From positions 47,041,467 through 47,105,466 of the forward strand of contig NC_087070.1 in assembly GCF_963678635.1 (NCBI RefSeq): a stretch of DNA of 64,000 nt, written 5' to 3'. The stretch comes from Symsagittifera roscoffensis. Lineage: Eukaryota; Xenacoelomorpha; Acoela; Convolutidae. The stretch's first letter is position 1, and each line of letters begins with the position of its first letter. The position numbers and the translations under genes were made by a program. A model generated the notes under the pieces. It worked only from the letters and a program-made list of their open reading frames with translations, searched no databases and was not told where the DNA came from. Below are positions 1 to 12,200 of the stretch, piece by piece.

Positions 1-2
1 CA

Positions 3-854
3 CCGAAGAAAGCTGTATCGACACCCGCTGGACACTCGGGTCAAGGCACCTCAAGAACGGCTAACACCAGAGTAGGGACTAGTGCACCGACCGTGAGCAC
101 AGCCACTCAAGACTCTCCAAGATTTTCTTCAGGTTCATCTTCTTCCTTAAATCTAGATTCGTGGGACGGGATAATCGAGGATTACTTTGACGATGTGACC
201 AATAATAACGTATCTCAAAACCCTCATACCGAGTCTAATCAGGGCTTAAGTATTACAGGTCCTGTCGAATCTCCACAACAGAGCTCAGAAAGGCCAGCGA
301 ACAACGACCCCCGGGAGATTGTTGTAATCCACGACGCGACCACGACAGAAGGATCACAAGACAACCCAATACTAGTAGACAGTATTCCGGAACAGATGAA
401 CAGCGCGACTCTAAAGCCCCGAAATTCTAGACCACGCAGAAATGTGGGCCCCCCACAGTTTTACGGAAATCGCAGATTTATAGACGTGGTGCTAGAGAAA
501 GACGACCTAGGGGCGTCACCTTCTGTATTCTCTCCGGCACCGGACTCCCATAGGACTACTTTCACGGTCACCTCTCCATCCGGTGTTTTGACTCCACTAG
601 CGGAGGCGCCTCCCAGACATATTCTCGTTGCGGAAACGACGTTGTCCTGGTCTTCAAGGAACTCCCTCCCGTCGGTCAGACCAGCAACCTCTACTATGAA
701 GACTCATCTTCACGAGAATTCTTCGGACTCAAATACAACTTACCCGATCATGAAGGACCCCACGCTCGAGGTGGACAACTATAGCGAGATCTCATCGACT
801 ATAGGTTCGGAAGTGATGGCTAAATTGGATGAGTTTGACGATCAATTCAATTAA
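3..854 (+). CDS. LTR retrotransposon polyprotein, C-terminal end (partial)
   Basis: The frame is open from the left edge, so the 5' end is outside the window. The peptide is low-complexity, rich in Ser, Thr, Pro, Asp and Asn. It contains a basic-proline stretch (RPRRNVGPPQFYG, around bases 430-470) that resembles the tail after the integrase of Ty3/gypsy-type polyproteins, where an R-x-x-R-x-x-x-P-P-x-x-(Y/F) motif is common. No protease, RT, RNase H or integrase core is visible because those would lie upstream. A 333-base non-coding stretch and a likely LTR follow, as expected for the 3' end of such an element. The reading frame has no internal stop here, so the insertion may be fairly young. 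The element class is inferred from context and the tail motif only. Confidence 0.6.
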   Translation, partial: PKKAVSTPAGHSGQGTSRTANTRVGTSAPTVSTATQDSPRFSSGSSSSLNLDSWDGIIEDYFDDVTNNNVSQNPHTESNQGLSITGPVESPQQSSERPANNDPREIVVIHDATTTEGSQDNPILVDSIPEQMNSATLKPRNSRPRRNVGPPQFYGNRRFIDVVLEKDDLGASPSVFSPAPDSHRTTFTVTSPSGVLTPLAEAPPRHILVAETTLSWSSRNSLPSVRPATSTMKTHLHENSSDSNTTYPIMKDPTLEVDNYSEISSTIGSEVMAKLDEFDDQFN

Positions 855-1187
855 TCTACATATCAATTTAAACTGAACAAAACAATTCTTTGATCCATAT
901 CTTACCGCCGGACTTTTTAATTTTACCTGTAGATACAATTGTACATGTTAATGTACATGTTGTGGATTAGTTTTATTTAGTTAGTTACTGTATACTGTAA
1001 ATTTTGTAATTCTGTATAGTCACCCTGTACATTTGTACATTCTCTTTCAATTGTGGATCCTATTTTGCTTCTGTATATTTACCTTCTGGGTGCAGTTTGT
1101 AAAATTTTTCCATTTTCGGAGGGGGAAAAAGGTTGTATATAGAGTTATGTAGTTAGTTTGCAGTTTCATTTTTTTCCCGGTGGGAGA

Positions 1188-1536
1188 TGTTGTGATTTAT
1201 TTTTAGTATCCTTAAATGACCTTCGGTATTTTAATTGATACCTGTTAAACATCTTAGTTACGACCATTGGTCGATATGAACGGAAGTTCAGTTGTCCTTT
1301 TAACGTTCTTAATTCAACTACTTCCTTTTTACCGTTTTATCCTTTTTAGCTTATGTACATACATTGTACATATAGAACCATAGAATTAGAATAGTTCATT
1401 TAAGTGCAACACCGCCTCGGTGCAAGTTATAGAATTCATTGTAGAATGAAAAATCGTCTGTTGATTCATTTTTCAATTGCGCCTGTTTTCTGAATAAAGT
1501 GTTGGTCATAAATTATTCTTGAATTAGAGAGCTTCA
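1188..1536 (+). mobile_element. Probable 3' LTR of the retrotransposon
   Basis: It starts TGTTGTGATT directly after a purine-rich tract (GGTGGGAGA), the usual polypurine-tract/LTR junction. It contains AATAAA at 1493-1498 and can be closed at a CA around 1535-1536. The matching 5' LTR is outside the window, so the right boundary is approximate. Bases 855-1187 are the element's untranslated tail. A second purine run at about 1117-1132 (GGAGGGGGAAAAAGG) could be an alternative polypurine tract. Confidence 0.5.
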
Positions 1537-2892
1537 ACGTGTTATAGTTTTCGTCGAAGTTCAAAAGTTTCAAAAACTCTTTTTTTTTATTTTACTTGGG
1601 TTCATTGAGACTTAAGCAATGGTGCGTGTGCTTTTTTAAAATCAACGGGGTGAGCATTTCAATGTGAAGCTTGCGTGTGAAATGTTTTTGCATTATGTAA
1701 ACATCACGAATTATATCCCTTTAGTTACAGGGATTCATTGCTATCTGATATTTATCAGATGATGGTGGGTTGGTTTCGGCAGAGTCTCAAGTTTTATAAG
1801 GCTAATTTCCGGCTTATTTCTGTATTTTCCTGGATTTTACAGCTCCTTTCTGCTTTTTTTTTTGCTTGAGCATGCGAAGTTCGAAGTCGCCTCTGTGTAT
1901 CTTTTGAAATTCCCAGTTGCCTATGATATTCACTTACCGACCCAGTTTTTGCTAATTGGGTTCTTTTCATTTGAAAAAGTGTCAATCCGTTTCTAAAAAA
2001 TTAACGAGCTAAAATGTGATGCTAAATCCAAAAAGTTTACTTATTAGTGGAGTCAATGAATAAGCAGAATTATGAATGAACTGAAAATGAGCGCAGTATC
2101 TGTAAGTCAGCCGTCAGAACTGAAAATTGAATCATTTTACGCAACTTTAAATAATCATCTTGTAAATTCTGTTTTTTTTTTGTTGGTTTTATGGAAGTTG
2201 ATTTATAAACGGCCACAGTGAATCGATTATTTATCGCATGTTTGTTATTTCTTTGTTCTCTCATTGGTTTCGTGGGCTGTTTGGCATTAGCGCACTGATT
2301 TTGAATGTAATCATGGGCACTGTCGATACTGAAAAAGAATGCTGACTTTACAGTAATATTAGCTATTCCTTAATGGTCTGACGATATTTATCTGTGATTT
2401 TTGATAGATGCATATTTTTCTGTTTATTAGTTCTGATCGATTTGGGGGCCTTCCTTGGCACGGATGCATGGATTCTACAGTTAGAGCAAAATTAGATCTG
2501 TTTATCAACCCCCCTAACAGAATGGGTTAAATTGTTTAGTACAGATAGAACATTGTTCTCATAACTGATGAAATTGCTCTCTCTAGGAGGTGGATATCAG
2601 GTATCATTAGTACCAGGATCATTAAGCAATCCACGAAATGTTCGACTGGTCAAAATGCTGGTTGAAATTTTATATAGTGAGGTGGTTATTTTATGCTCTC
2701 CGTAAAATTAGCTTGCTTCTGTCTAAGTTGTGTATCAAATGTTTAGATCTTCTTGCAGATCTTAAGTTCCTGAATCTGTTCTTTTCACCAAATGTTGAAG
2801 AGTTTTTATTGTTGTTTTTGGCGCTTTTTTGCATAATGAAGTTACAACTCACAATTTTTTCAATCCTCGATTATAATAGAGTTTTTGTCCAG
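1537..2892 (+). other. SGSM intron sequence, nothing recognised
   Basis: AT-rich sequence between the LTR and the first SGSM exon in the window. Short open frames on both strands are T- and A-rich with no family features. I searched it for the SGSM segment that precedes the VFPKL motif in vertebrates and did not find it, so that exon should lie left of the window. Confidence 0.5.
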
Positions 2893-3286
2893 GTGTTTCC
2901 GCGTCTGTTTCACTCCAATGACAATGGAGGATCTCTGAATGAGAATGGCCAATCAGATTGCAGCATTGCAGATAAATCGAACCTATCAGAAGAGCGAGAA
3001 AGGGAACTGAATGTTGGTACAATAACTGCTAAATGCAATGAGACCTCATCTGGAACGTCTCCGAAGCGAAGGCCATTTGAAAAGTACATTCTGAGTGTAA
3101 GTCTGAGCAATCCGATTGGAGAATTGGTCTCGTCTTCGAAACTGTTTGCCGAGTCAATCGGCAAAAATGAAAACAGTAGTGAACGAAAATCGGAAAAGTT
3201 AGCGAAAAGTAGCTCGGAAGGCGACGCTGACGCAAAACTTAACGAAGCAATGGCTGCCGCAGCAGCAGCTAAAGAAAAAAAATTAG
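2893..3286 (+). CDS. SGSM: SGSM exon: VFPRL block and Ser/Lys-rich linker
   Basis: Acceptor TTTTTGTCCAG at 2892; donor TTAG/GTGATA after 3286. It opens in phase 0 with VFPRL, matching the VFPKL that follows the Rab9-binding region in vertebrate SGSM1. A hydrophilic linker of about 125 residues follows (Ser, Glu, Lys, Asn), longer than the short linker I recall in vertebrates, ending in a seven-Ala run and KEKKL. The open frame extends upstream to 2638, but that part is Leu/Phe-rich and looks like read-through intron. The exon leaves one base (phase 1), which fits the next exon. Confidence 0.75.
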
Positions 3287-6200
3287 GTGATATATCAGAT
3301 ATAAGGTGTTACGTTTTCTACTGCAATTCGCGAAATTCGTTTTTTACTGCAAGGCACGAAAAATATATCTTATCGAACCTTTTGGTATGGCATACAAAAT
3401 TTTTAATAACAAATAAACCAAACACTGTAATGAAGGAAAAGTTGCTTCAATTTTTCTGGTCAAGTTTTAGATATTTTTACGTTGCTGCAGTTCTGTATAC
3501 TTTTACGTGATAGACGCGTTATGAATTTGCAATTTGATTTTTATAAAGTAGCACCTTATGTCTAATATGTCCTCTGATTAATTAGTGGAGAGCCGAGACT
3601 TCGTCTTCCGAATAATCCACCAGCACGGGAACTTCTCGCCTGTTAGTGTGTATTCAGGGAGTGCTGCAAACGAGACTGCATCCAGCATGACTACGGCGGC
3701 ATCTTCATCGGGCGGAGAGGCGCCACTATTCGTGTCATCCATAATCTCACACTTCAGTTTCAGCCACAGTGCGATTATGAGACAGAAAAACTTACTGGTT
3801 ACTTTTTTATTTACTTCTTACCAAGGGCGTAAGCATATAAGCCGAAGTGTATAAAAATATATTAAAATAGTAATTAAATAAGATATGCTAAGAGTAATGT
3901 AAGTAGTGAATACTCTGAAATAGGTCATGGTGATTTTTTTTGCTTATTTTTTTCTCAGAAATTTGATTTTCTGCGGTTAGACTTTTGATTTCTTTTTACG
4001 TTCCATTCCGTTCATTTGTTGAAATGAAGCCAAACTCCACTATTGAACAGCAAAAGTTTAAAGGACACTACAAAACGTGATTATCTTCTAGTTTCGAAAG
4101 TGGAATTCATTTTTCAGATTTCCCAGTGGAATTAAAAAATTAACTATTGTTCTTGAAATTCAAAGAGCTTTAAGGGCATTTTTTCGTTGAAATTCAAAAA
4201 TTCCTTGCGTTAAAGTCTGCTTTTCAATTAACTGTTGGCTATGTTTTATATGTAGGAGAAGAATATATTTTTGGCAAGAATTTCAATTGACGATTTTATT
4301 AACTGTGTTTCATTCCAAAACATGATTTAATTTTTTTAACTCGATTTGATTGATTCTTTTCCTTTTTGTTGGCTATGTTTTCATTATGAACAAGGGGGAT
4401 CTCAAAGTAGAAAAATTTTCTTTCGTTATACGTGATATGTTAAAGATTTCAATTACGTTTTTTGTACACCAACTGAGTGGTAGGTTAGAATTTTACTTTG
4501 AGTTGCCTTTTTCAAGATACAGCAAGGAATTGAATTTTCACTTATTTAAGTCCTGTGGTTTTTCTTTCAATTTTGTTTTGGCGGTTTGAGTTCGCGCAGA
4601 ATTATGGTTTGGCTTAATGTGTTAAAAGTTGAATTTTAGCTTAATGTAGAGACGTGATAGATATCAAATCGACTGAAATCATGTATTTGTTTTGTATTTC
4701 TTATTTTAGCGAGAAGCAGCGAACATGACTGTTGAAAAGGAGCCCAGGCCCAAATTGCAACATCAGCCAGTAGATATAGGTAAGGACTCATTTCTGATCT
4801 TTTTTTTTCTTCATTATTTCATCATCAGCAATGAACTAAAGTAATTAAGACTTCGTCTTGGTTCGAATTGAACTGACACCTTTCTGATGTAATCAAATTT
4901 GCTGATTCAGTAGAACAAAAAGTTAGCTGATGATTCAATTATACCAAGCAAATTTGTGGTTCACCTTGGTGATGAAAGGCATGAATTTTACATCTAAAAG
5001 AATTTCTGTTACATTTGATTTTAAAGAGCAGTAGTCTGCGACTGCTGACGCAGTGTTGCCTTAACATTGTTCGCTAGGGCTGCAAACAAATTTCTTTTTG
5101 TTCTATTTTAAAGCGCGAGACATTTTTTAATCATTCAATTTTAAAATAGCCTGGTGGTTTTGCAATAAAATTATCTGGAAGCTATCCCCAATCAATAGTT
5201 TACAAACATGTTGGAAATTAAGTACTCTTTGCTTCATGATAATTGCAATAAACAGCTTTTTCTGATTCAATGTTAGCATTAATTGCTATAATTGCAGTAA
5301 GATATCCTGGAAGCTGTCCATTAACAAGTTTATGCACCAATCTGGAAAACAAACACCTTTTATTTTTGTCAGAAGCAATTAACAGCTTTTAATGATTCAA
5401 TGTTAACATTGAATGCTGTTATTGCAATACAATCTTCTGGACGCTATCCATAATCAGTGGTTTTTGGACGAATTCGGAAAATATTTTCTTTTTATGCAAT
5501 GTTAATAGTTCAGCTTTTACTCTTTCAGTGTTGCTCTCGGCTGCTGGTTTTGCAATAATTTTATCTGCACGCTACCCTTAATAAGTTGCTTACGAATGTG
5601 TTGGAATTAAAAGACTTTTTTTATGATAAGTGCAATAAACAGTTTTTCCTGATTCAATGCTACCATTGATCGCTATATTGCAATAAGCTCTTCTGGACGC
5701 TATCCATAAACAATAATTTATGGACGAATCTAGAAAACAAAGTTTTTCTTTTTCACAGAAGCTATTAACAGCTTCTAATGATTCAATGTTAGCATTCAAT
5801 ACTGTTATTGCAATAAAATCTACTGGAAGCTATCCATGATCAGTAGTTTTTAACCAAATTCTGAAAATATTTTTTCTTGTGCAATGTTAATAGTTCAGCT
5901 TTTACTCTTTCAGCGTTGCTCTCGGCTGCTGGTTTTGCAATAGTTTTATCTGCACGCTACCCTTAGTAAGTTGCTTACGAATGTGTTGGAATTAAAAGAC
6001 TTTTGTTTTATGATAAGTGCAATAAACAGCTTTTCCTGATTCAATGCTACCATTGATCGCTATATTGCAATAAGATCTGTACGCTATCCATAAACAATAG
6101 TTTATGGACGAATCTGGAAAACAAACACTTTTATTGTCAGAAGCATTTAACAGATTTTAAAGATTCAATGTTAACATTGAAATCTGTTATTGCAATACAA

Positions 6201-9200
6201 TCTTCTGGACGCTATCCATCATCCGTAGTATTTGGACGAATTCGGAAAATAATTCCTTTATATTCAATTTTAATAGTACTAGACAGCTTTTAGTCTTTCA
6301 AAGTTACACGTGGTTGCTGGTTTTTCAATAAATTTATCTGAACACTATCCTTAATCAGTTGTTTACGAGTGTGTTGGATTTAGAGGACTTTTCTGATAAT
6401 AAGTGCAATAAAAAGCTTTTCCGGATTAAATGTAACCATTGATTGCTATTATTGCAATAAGATCTTCTGGACGCTATCCATAAACAATAGTTTTTGGACG
6501 AATCTGGAAAACAAACGTTTTTTTTTAAACAGAAGCTATTAACAGCTTCTAATGATTCATTGTAAGCATTCAATACTGTAATTGCAATACAATCTTCTGG
6601 ACGATATCCATCATCAGTAGCATTTGGACGAATTCGGAAAATAATTCCTTTTTATTCAATGTTAATAGTACTAGACAGCTTTTAGTATTTCAAAGTTTTA
6701 CGTGGTTGCTGGTTTTTCAATAAATTTATCCGAACACTATACTTAATCAGTTGTTTACGAATGCGTTGGATTTAGAAGACTTCTGTTTTTTGATAAGTGC
6801 AATAAACAGCTTTTCCTGATTCAATGTTACCATTGATAGCTATTATTGCAATAAGATCTTCTGGACGCTATCGATAAACAATAGTTTTTGGACGAATCTG
6901 GAAAACAAATGTTTTTCCTTTTAACAGAAGCTATTAACATTTTCTAATGATTCAATGTTAGCATTCTATACTGTTATTGCAATAAAGTCTTCTGGACGCT
7001 ATCCATGATCAGTAGATTTTAGACGAAATCTGAAAATAATTTTTTTATGCAATGTTAATAAATCAGCTTTCACTTTTTCAGTGTTGCGCTCGGCTGCTGG
7101 TTTTGCAATAATTCTATCTGCACGCTACCCTTAATAAGTTGGTTAGGAATGTGTTGAAATTAAAAGACTTTTGTTTTATCATAAGTGCAATAAATAGCTT
7201 TTCCTGATTCAATGTTACCATGATTGCTATTGTTGCCATAAGATCTTCTGTACGCTATCCATAAACACTGGTTTATGGGCGAATCTGGAAAACAAACACT
7301 TTTTATTTTTGTCAGAAGCATTTAACAGATTTTAAAGATTCAATGTTAACATTGAAAGCTGTTATTGCAATACAATCTTCTGGACGCTATCCATCATCAG
7401 TAGTATTTGGACGAATTCGGAAAATACTTCCTTTTTATTCAATGTTAATAGTACTAGACAGCTTTTAGTCATTCAAAGTTACACGTGGTTGCTGGTTTTT
7501 CAATAAATTTATCTGAACACTATCCTTAATCAGTTGTTTACGAATGTGTTGGATTTAGAAGAGTTTTTTTTGATGATAAATGCAATAAACGGTTTCTCCC
7601 GATTCAATGTTACCATTGGTTGCTTTTATTGCAATAAGATTTACTGGACGCTATCCATAAGCAATAGTTTATGGACGAATCTGGAAAGCAAACACCTTTT
7701 AGTTTTGTCAGAAGCATTTAACCGATTTTAAAGATTTAATGTCAACATGAAAGGCTGTTATTGCAATACTATCATCTGGACGCTATCCATCATCAGTAGT
7801 TTTTGGACGAAATCGGAAAATACTACGGATTCATGTTAATAATTGAGCTTTTACTCTTTCAGTATAAAGCTCGGCTGCTGGTTTTGCAATAATTTTATCT
7901 GCACGCTACCCTTAATAAGTTGCTTACCAATGTGTTGGATTTAGAAGAGTTTTTTTGATGATAAGTGCAATAAACGGTTTTTCCCGATTCAATTTTACAA
8001 TTGGTTGCTTTTATTACAATAAGATTTACTGGACGCTATCCATAAGCAATAGTTTATGGACGAATCTGGAAAGCAAACACCTTTTAGTTTTGTCAGAAGA
8101 ATTTAACCGATTTTAAAGATTTAATGTCAACTCGAAAGGCTGTTATTGCAATACTATCATCTGGACGCTATCCATCATCAGTAGTTTTTGGACGAAATCG
8201 GAAAATATTACGGATTCATGTTAATAATTGAGCTTTTACTCTTTCAGTATAAAGCTCGGCTGCTGGTTTTGCAATAATTTTATCTGCACGCTACCCTTAA
8301 TAAGTTGCTTACCAATGTGTTGGAATTAAAAGAATTTTGTTTTATGATAAGTGCAATAAACAGCTTTTCCTGATTCAATGTTACCATTGATTGCTATTAT
8401 TGCAATAAGATCTTCTGGACGCATGATCAATAGTTTATGGACGAATCTGGAAAACAAACACCTTTTTTGTCAGATGCATTTAACAGATTTTAAAGATTTA
8501 ATGTTAATATGGAAGGCTGTTATTGCAATACAATCTTCTGAACGCTATCCATCATCAGTAGTATTTGGACGAGTTCGGAAAATAAATCCTTTTTATTCAA
8601 TGTTTATAGTACTAGACAGCTTTTTGTCTTTCAAACTTACACGTGGTTGCTGGTTTTTCCATAAATTTATCTGCACGCTACCCTTAATAAGTTGGTTACG
8701 AATGTGTTGGTATTAAAAGACTTTTGTTTTATGATAAGTGCAATAAACAGCTTTTCCTGATTCAATGTAACCATTGATTGCTATTTTTGCAATAAGATCT
8801 TCTGGACGCTATCCATAAACACTGTTTTATGGACGAATCTGGAAAACAAACACTTTATATTTTTGTCAGAAGCATTTAACAGATTTTAAAGATTCAATGT
8901 TAACATTGAAAGCTGTTATTGCAATACAATCTTCTGGACGCTATCCATCATCAGTAGTATTTGGACGAATTCGGAAAATACTTCCTTTTTATTCAATGTT
9001 TATAGTACTAGACAGCTTTTAGTCATTCAAAGTTAAACGTGGTTGCTGGTTTTTTCATTTAATTTATCTGAACACTATCCTTAATCAGTTGTTTACGAAT
9101 GTGTTGGATTTAGAAGAGTTTTTTGATGATAAGTGCAATAAACAGCTTTTCCCTATTCAATGTCACCATTGATTGCTATTATTGCAATAAGATCTTCTGG

Positions 9201-12200
9201 ACGCTATCCATAAACAATAGTTTATGGACGAATCTAGAAAACAAAAGTTTTTCCTTTTAACATAAGCTATTAACATTTTCTAATGATTCAATGTTAGCAT
9301 TCTATACTGTTATTGCAATAAAGTCTTCTGGACGCTATCCATGATCAGTAGATTTTGGACAAATTCTGAATTTTTTTATGCAATGTTAATAAATCAGCTT
9401 TTACTCTTTCAGTGTTGCGCTCGGCTGCTGGTTTTGCAATAATTTTATCTGCACGCTGCCCTTAATAAGTTGGTTACGAATGTGTTGGTATTAAAATACT
9501 TTTGTTTTATGATAAGTGCAATAAACAGCTTTTCCTGATTCAATGTTACCATTGATTGCTATTATTGCCATAAGATCTTCTGGACGCTATCCATAAACAC
9601 TGGTTTATGGACGAATCTGGAAAACAAACACTTTATATTTTGTCAGAAGCATTTAACAGATTTTAAAGATTCAATGTTAACATTGAAAGCTGTTATTGCA
9701 ATACAATCTTCTGGACGCTATCCATCATCAGTAGTATTTGGACGAATTCGGAAAATACTGCCTTTTTATTCAAGGTTAATAGTACTAGATAGCTTTTAGT
9801 CATTTAAAGTTACACGTGGTTGCTGGTTTTTCAATAAATTTATCTGAACACTATCCTTAATCAGTTGTTTACTAATGTGTTGGGTTTAGAAGAGTTTTTT
9901 GACGATGAGTGCAATAAACAGCTTCTCCCTATTCAATGTCACCATTGATTGCTATTATTGCAATAAGATCTTCTGGACGCTATCCATAAACAATAGTTTA
10001 TGGACGAATCTACAAAACAAAAGTTTTTCCTTTTAACAGAAGCTATTAACATTTTCTAATGATTCAATGTTAGCATTCTATACTGTTATTGCAATAAAGT
10101 CTTCTGGACGCTATCCATCATCAGTAGATTTTAGAGGAATTCTGAAAATATTTTTTCTTATGCAATGTTAATAAATCAGCTTTTACTCTTTCAGTGTTGC
10201 GCTCGGCTGCTGGTTTTGCAATAATTTTATCTGCACGCTACCCTTAATAAGTTGGTTACGAATGTGTTGGAATTAAACGATTTTTGTTTTATCATAAGTG
10301 CAATAAACAGCTTTTCCTGATTCAATGTTACCATTGATTGCTATTATTGCAATAAGATCTTCTGGACGCTATCCATAAACAGTAGTTTATGGACGAATTC
10401 GGAAAATAATTCCTTTTTACTCAATGTTAATAGTACTAGACAGCTTTAAGTATTTCATAGTTTTACGTGGTTGCTGGTTTTTCAATAAATTTATCTGAAC
10501 ACTATCCTTAATCAGTTGTTTACAAATGTGTTGATTTTAGAAGACTTTTTTGATGATAAGTGCAATAAACAGCTTTTCCCTATTCAATGTCACCATTGAT
10601 TGCTATTATTGCAATAAGATCTTCTGGACGCTATCCATAAACAATAGTTTCTGGACGAATCTAGAAAGCAAACACCTTTTAGTTTTGTCAGAAGCATTTA
10701 ACCGATTTTAAAGATTTAATGTCAACATGAAAGGCTGTTATTGCAATACTATCATCTGGACGCTATCCATCATCAGTAGTATTTGGACGAATTCGGAAAA
10801 TACTTCCTTTTTATTCAATGTTAATAGTACTAGACAGCTTTTAGTCATTCAAAGTTACACGTGGTTGCTGGTTTTTCAATAAATTTATCTGAACACTATC
10901 CTTAATCAGTTGTTTACGAATGTGTTGGGTTTAGAAGGGTTTTTTGACGATAAGTGCAATAAACAGCTTCTCCCTATTCAATGTCACCATTGATTGCTAT
11001 TATTGCCATAAGATCTTCTGGACGCTATCCATAAACACTGGTTTATGGACGAATCTGGAAAACAAACACTTTATATTTTGTCAGAAGCATTTAACAGATT
11101 TTAAAGATTCAATGTTAACATTGAAAGCTGTTATTGCAATACAATCTTCTGGACGCTATCCATCATCAGTAGTCTTTGGACGAATTCGGAAAATACTGCC
11201 TTTTTATTCAAGGTTAATAGTACTAGATAGCTTTTAGTCATTTAAAGTTACACGTGGTTGCTGGTTTTTCAATAAATTTATCTGAACACTATCCTTAATC
11301 AGTTGTTTACTAATGTGTTGGGTTTAGAAGAGTTTTTTGACGATGAGTGCAATAAACAGCTTCTCCCTATTCAATGTCACCATTGATTGCTATTATTGCA
11401 ATAAGATCTTCTGGACGCTATCCATAAACAATAGTTTATGGACGAATCTACAAAACAAAAGTTTTTCCTTTTAACAGAAGCTATTAACATTTTCTAATGA
11501 TTCAATGTTAGCATTCTATACTGTTATTGCAATAAAGTCTTCTGGACGCTATCCATCATCAGTAGATTTTAGAGGAATTCTGAAAATATTTTTTCTTATG
11601 CAATGTTAATAAATCAGCTTTTACTCTTTCAGTGTTGCGCTCGGCTGCTGGTTTTGCAATAATTTTATCTGCACGCTACCCTTAATAAGTTGGTTACGAA
11701 TGTGTTGGAATTAAACGATTTTTGTTTTATCATAAGTGCAATAAACAGCTTTTCCTGATTCAATGTTACCATTGATTGCTATTATTGCAATAAGATCTTC
11801 TGGACGCTATCCATAAACAGTAGTTTATGGACGAATTCGGAAAATAATTCCTTTTTACTCAATGTTAATAGTACTAGACAGCTTTAAGTATTTCATAGTT
11901 TTACGTGGTTGCTGGTTTTTCAATAAATTTATCTGAACACTATCCTTAATCAGTTGTTTACAAATGTGTTGATTTTAGAAGACTTTTTTGATGATAAGTG
12001 CAATAAACAGCTTTTCCCTATTCAATGTCACCATTGATTGCTATTATTGCAATAAGATCTTCTGGACGCTATCCATAAACAATAGTTTCTGGACGAATCT
12101 AGAAAGCAAACACCTTTTAGTTTTGTCAGAAGCATTTAACCGATTTTAAAGATTTAATGTCAACATGAAAGGCTGTTATTGCAATACTATCATCTGGACG

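Noticed and set aside
2638-2892. Upstream extension of the open frame at 2638-3510 as coding, with a membrane-like Leu/Phe-rich start
   Set aside because: SGSM homology starts exactly after the AG at 2892, and the upstream part is T-rich intron with chance openness.
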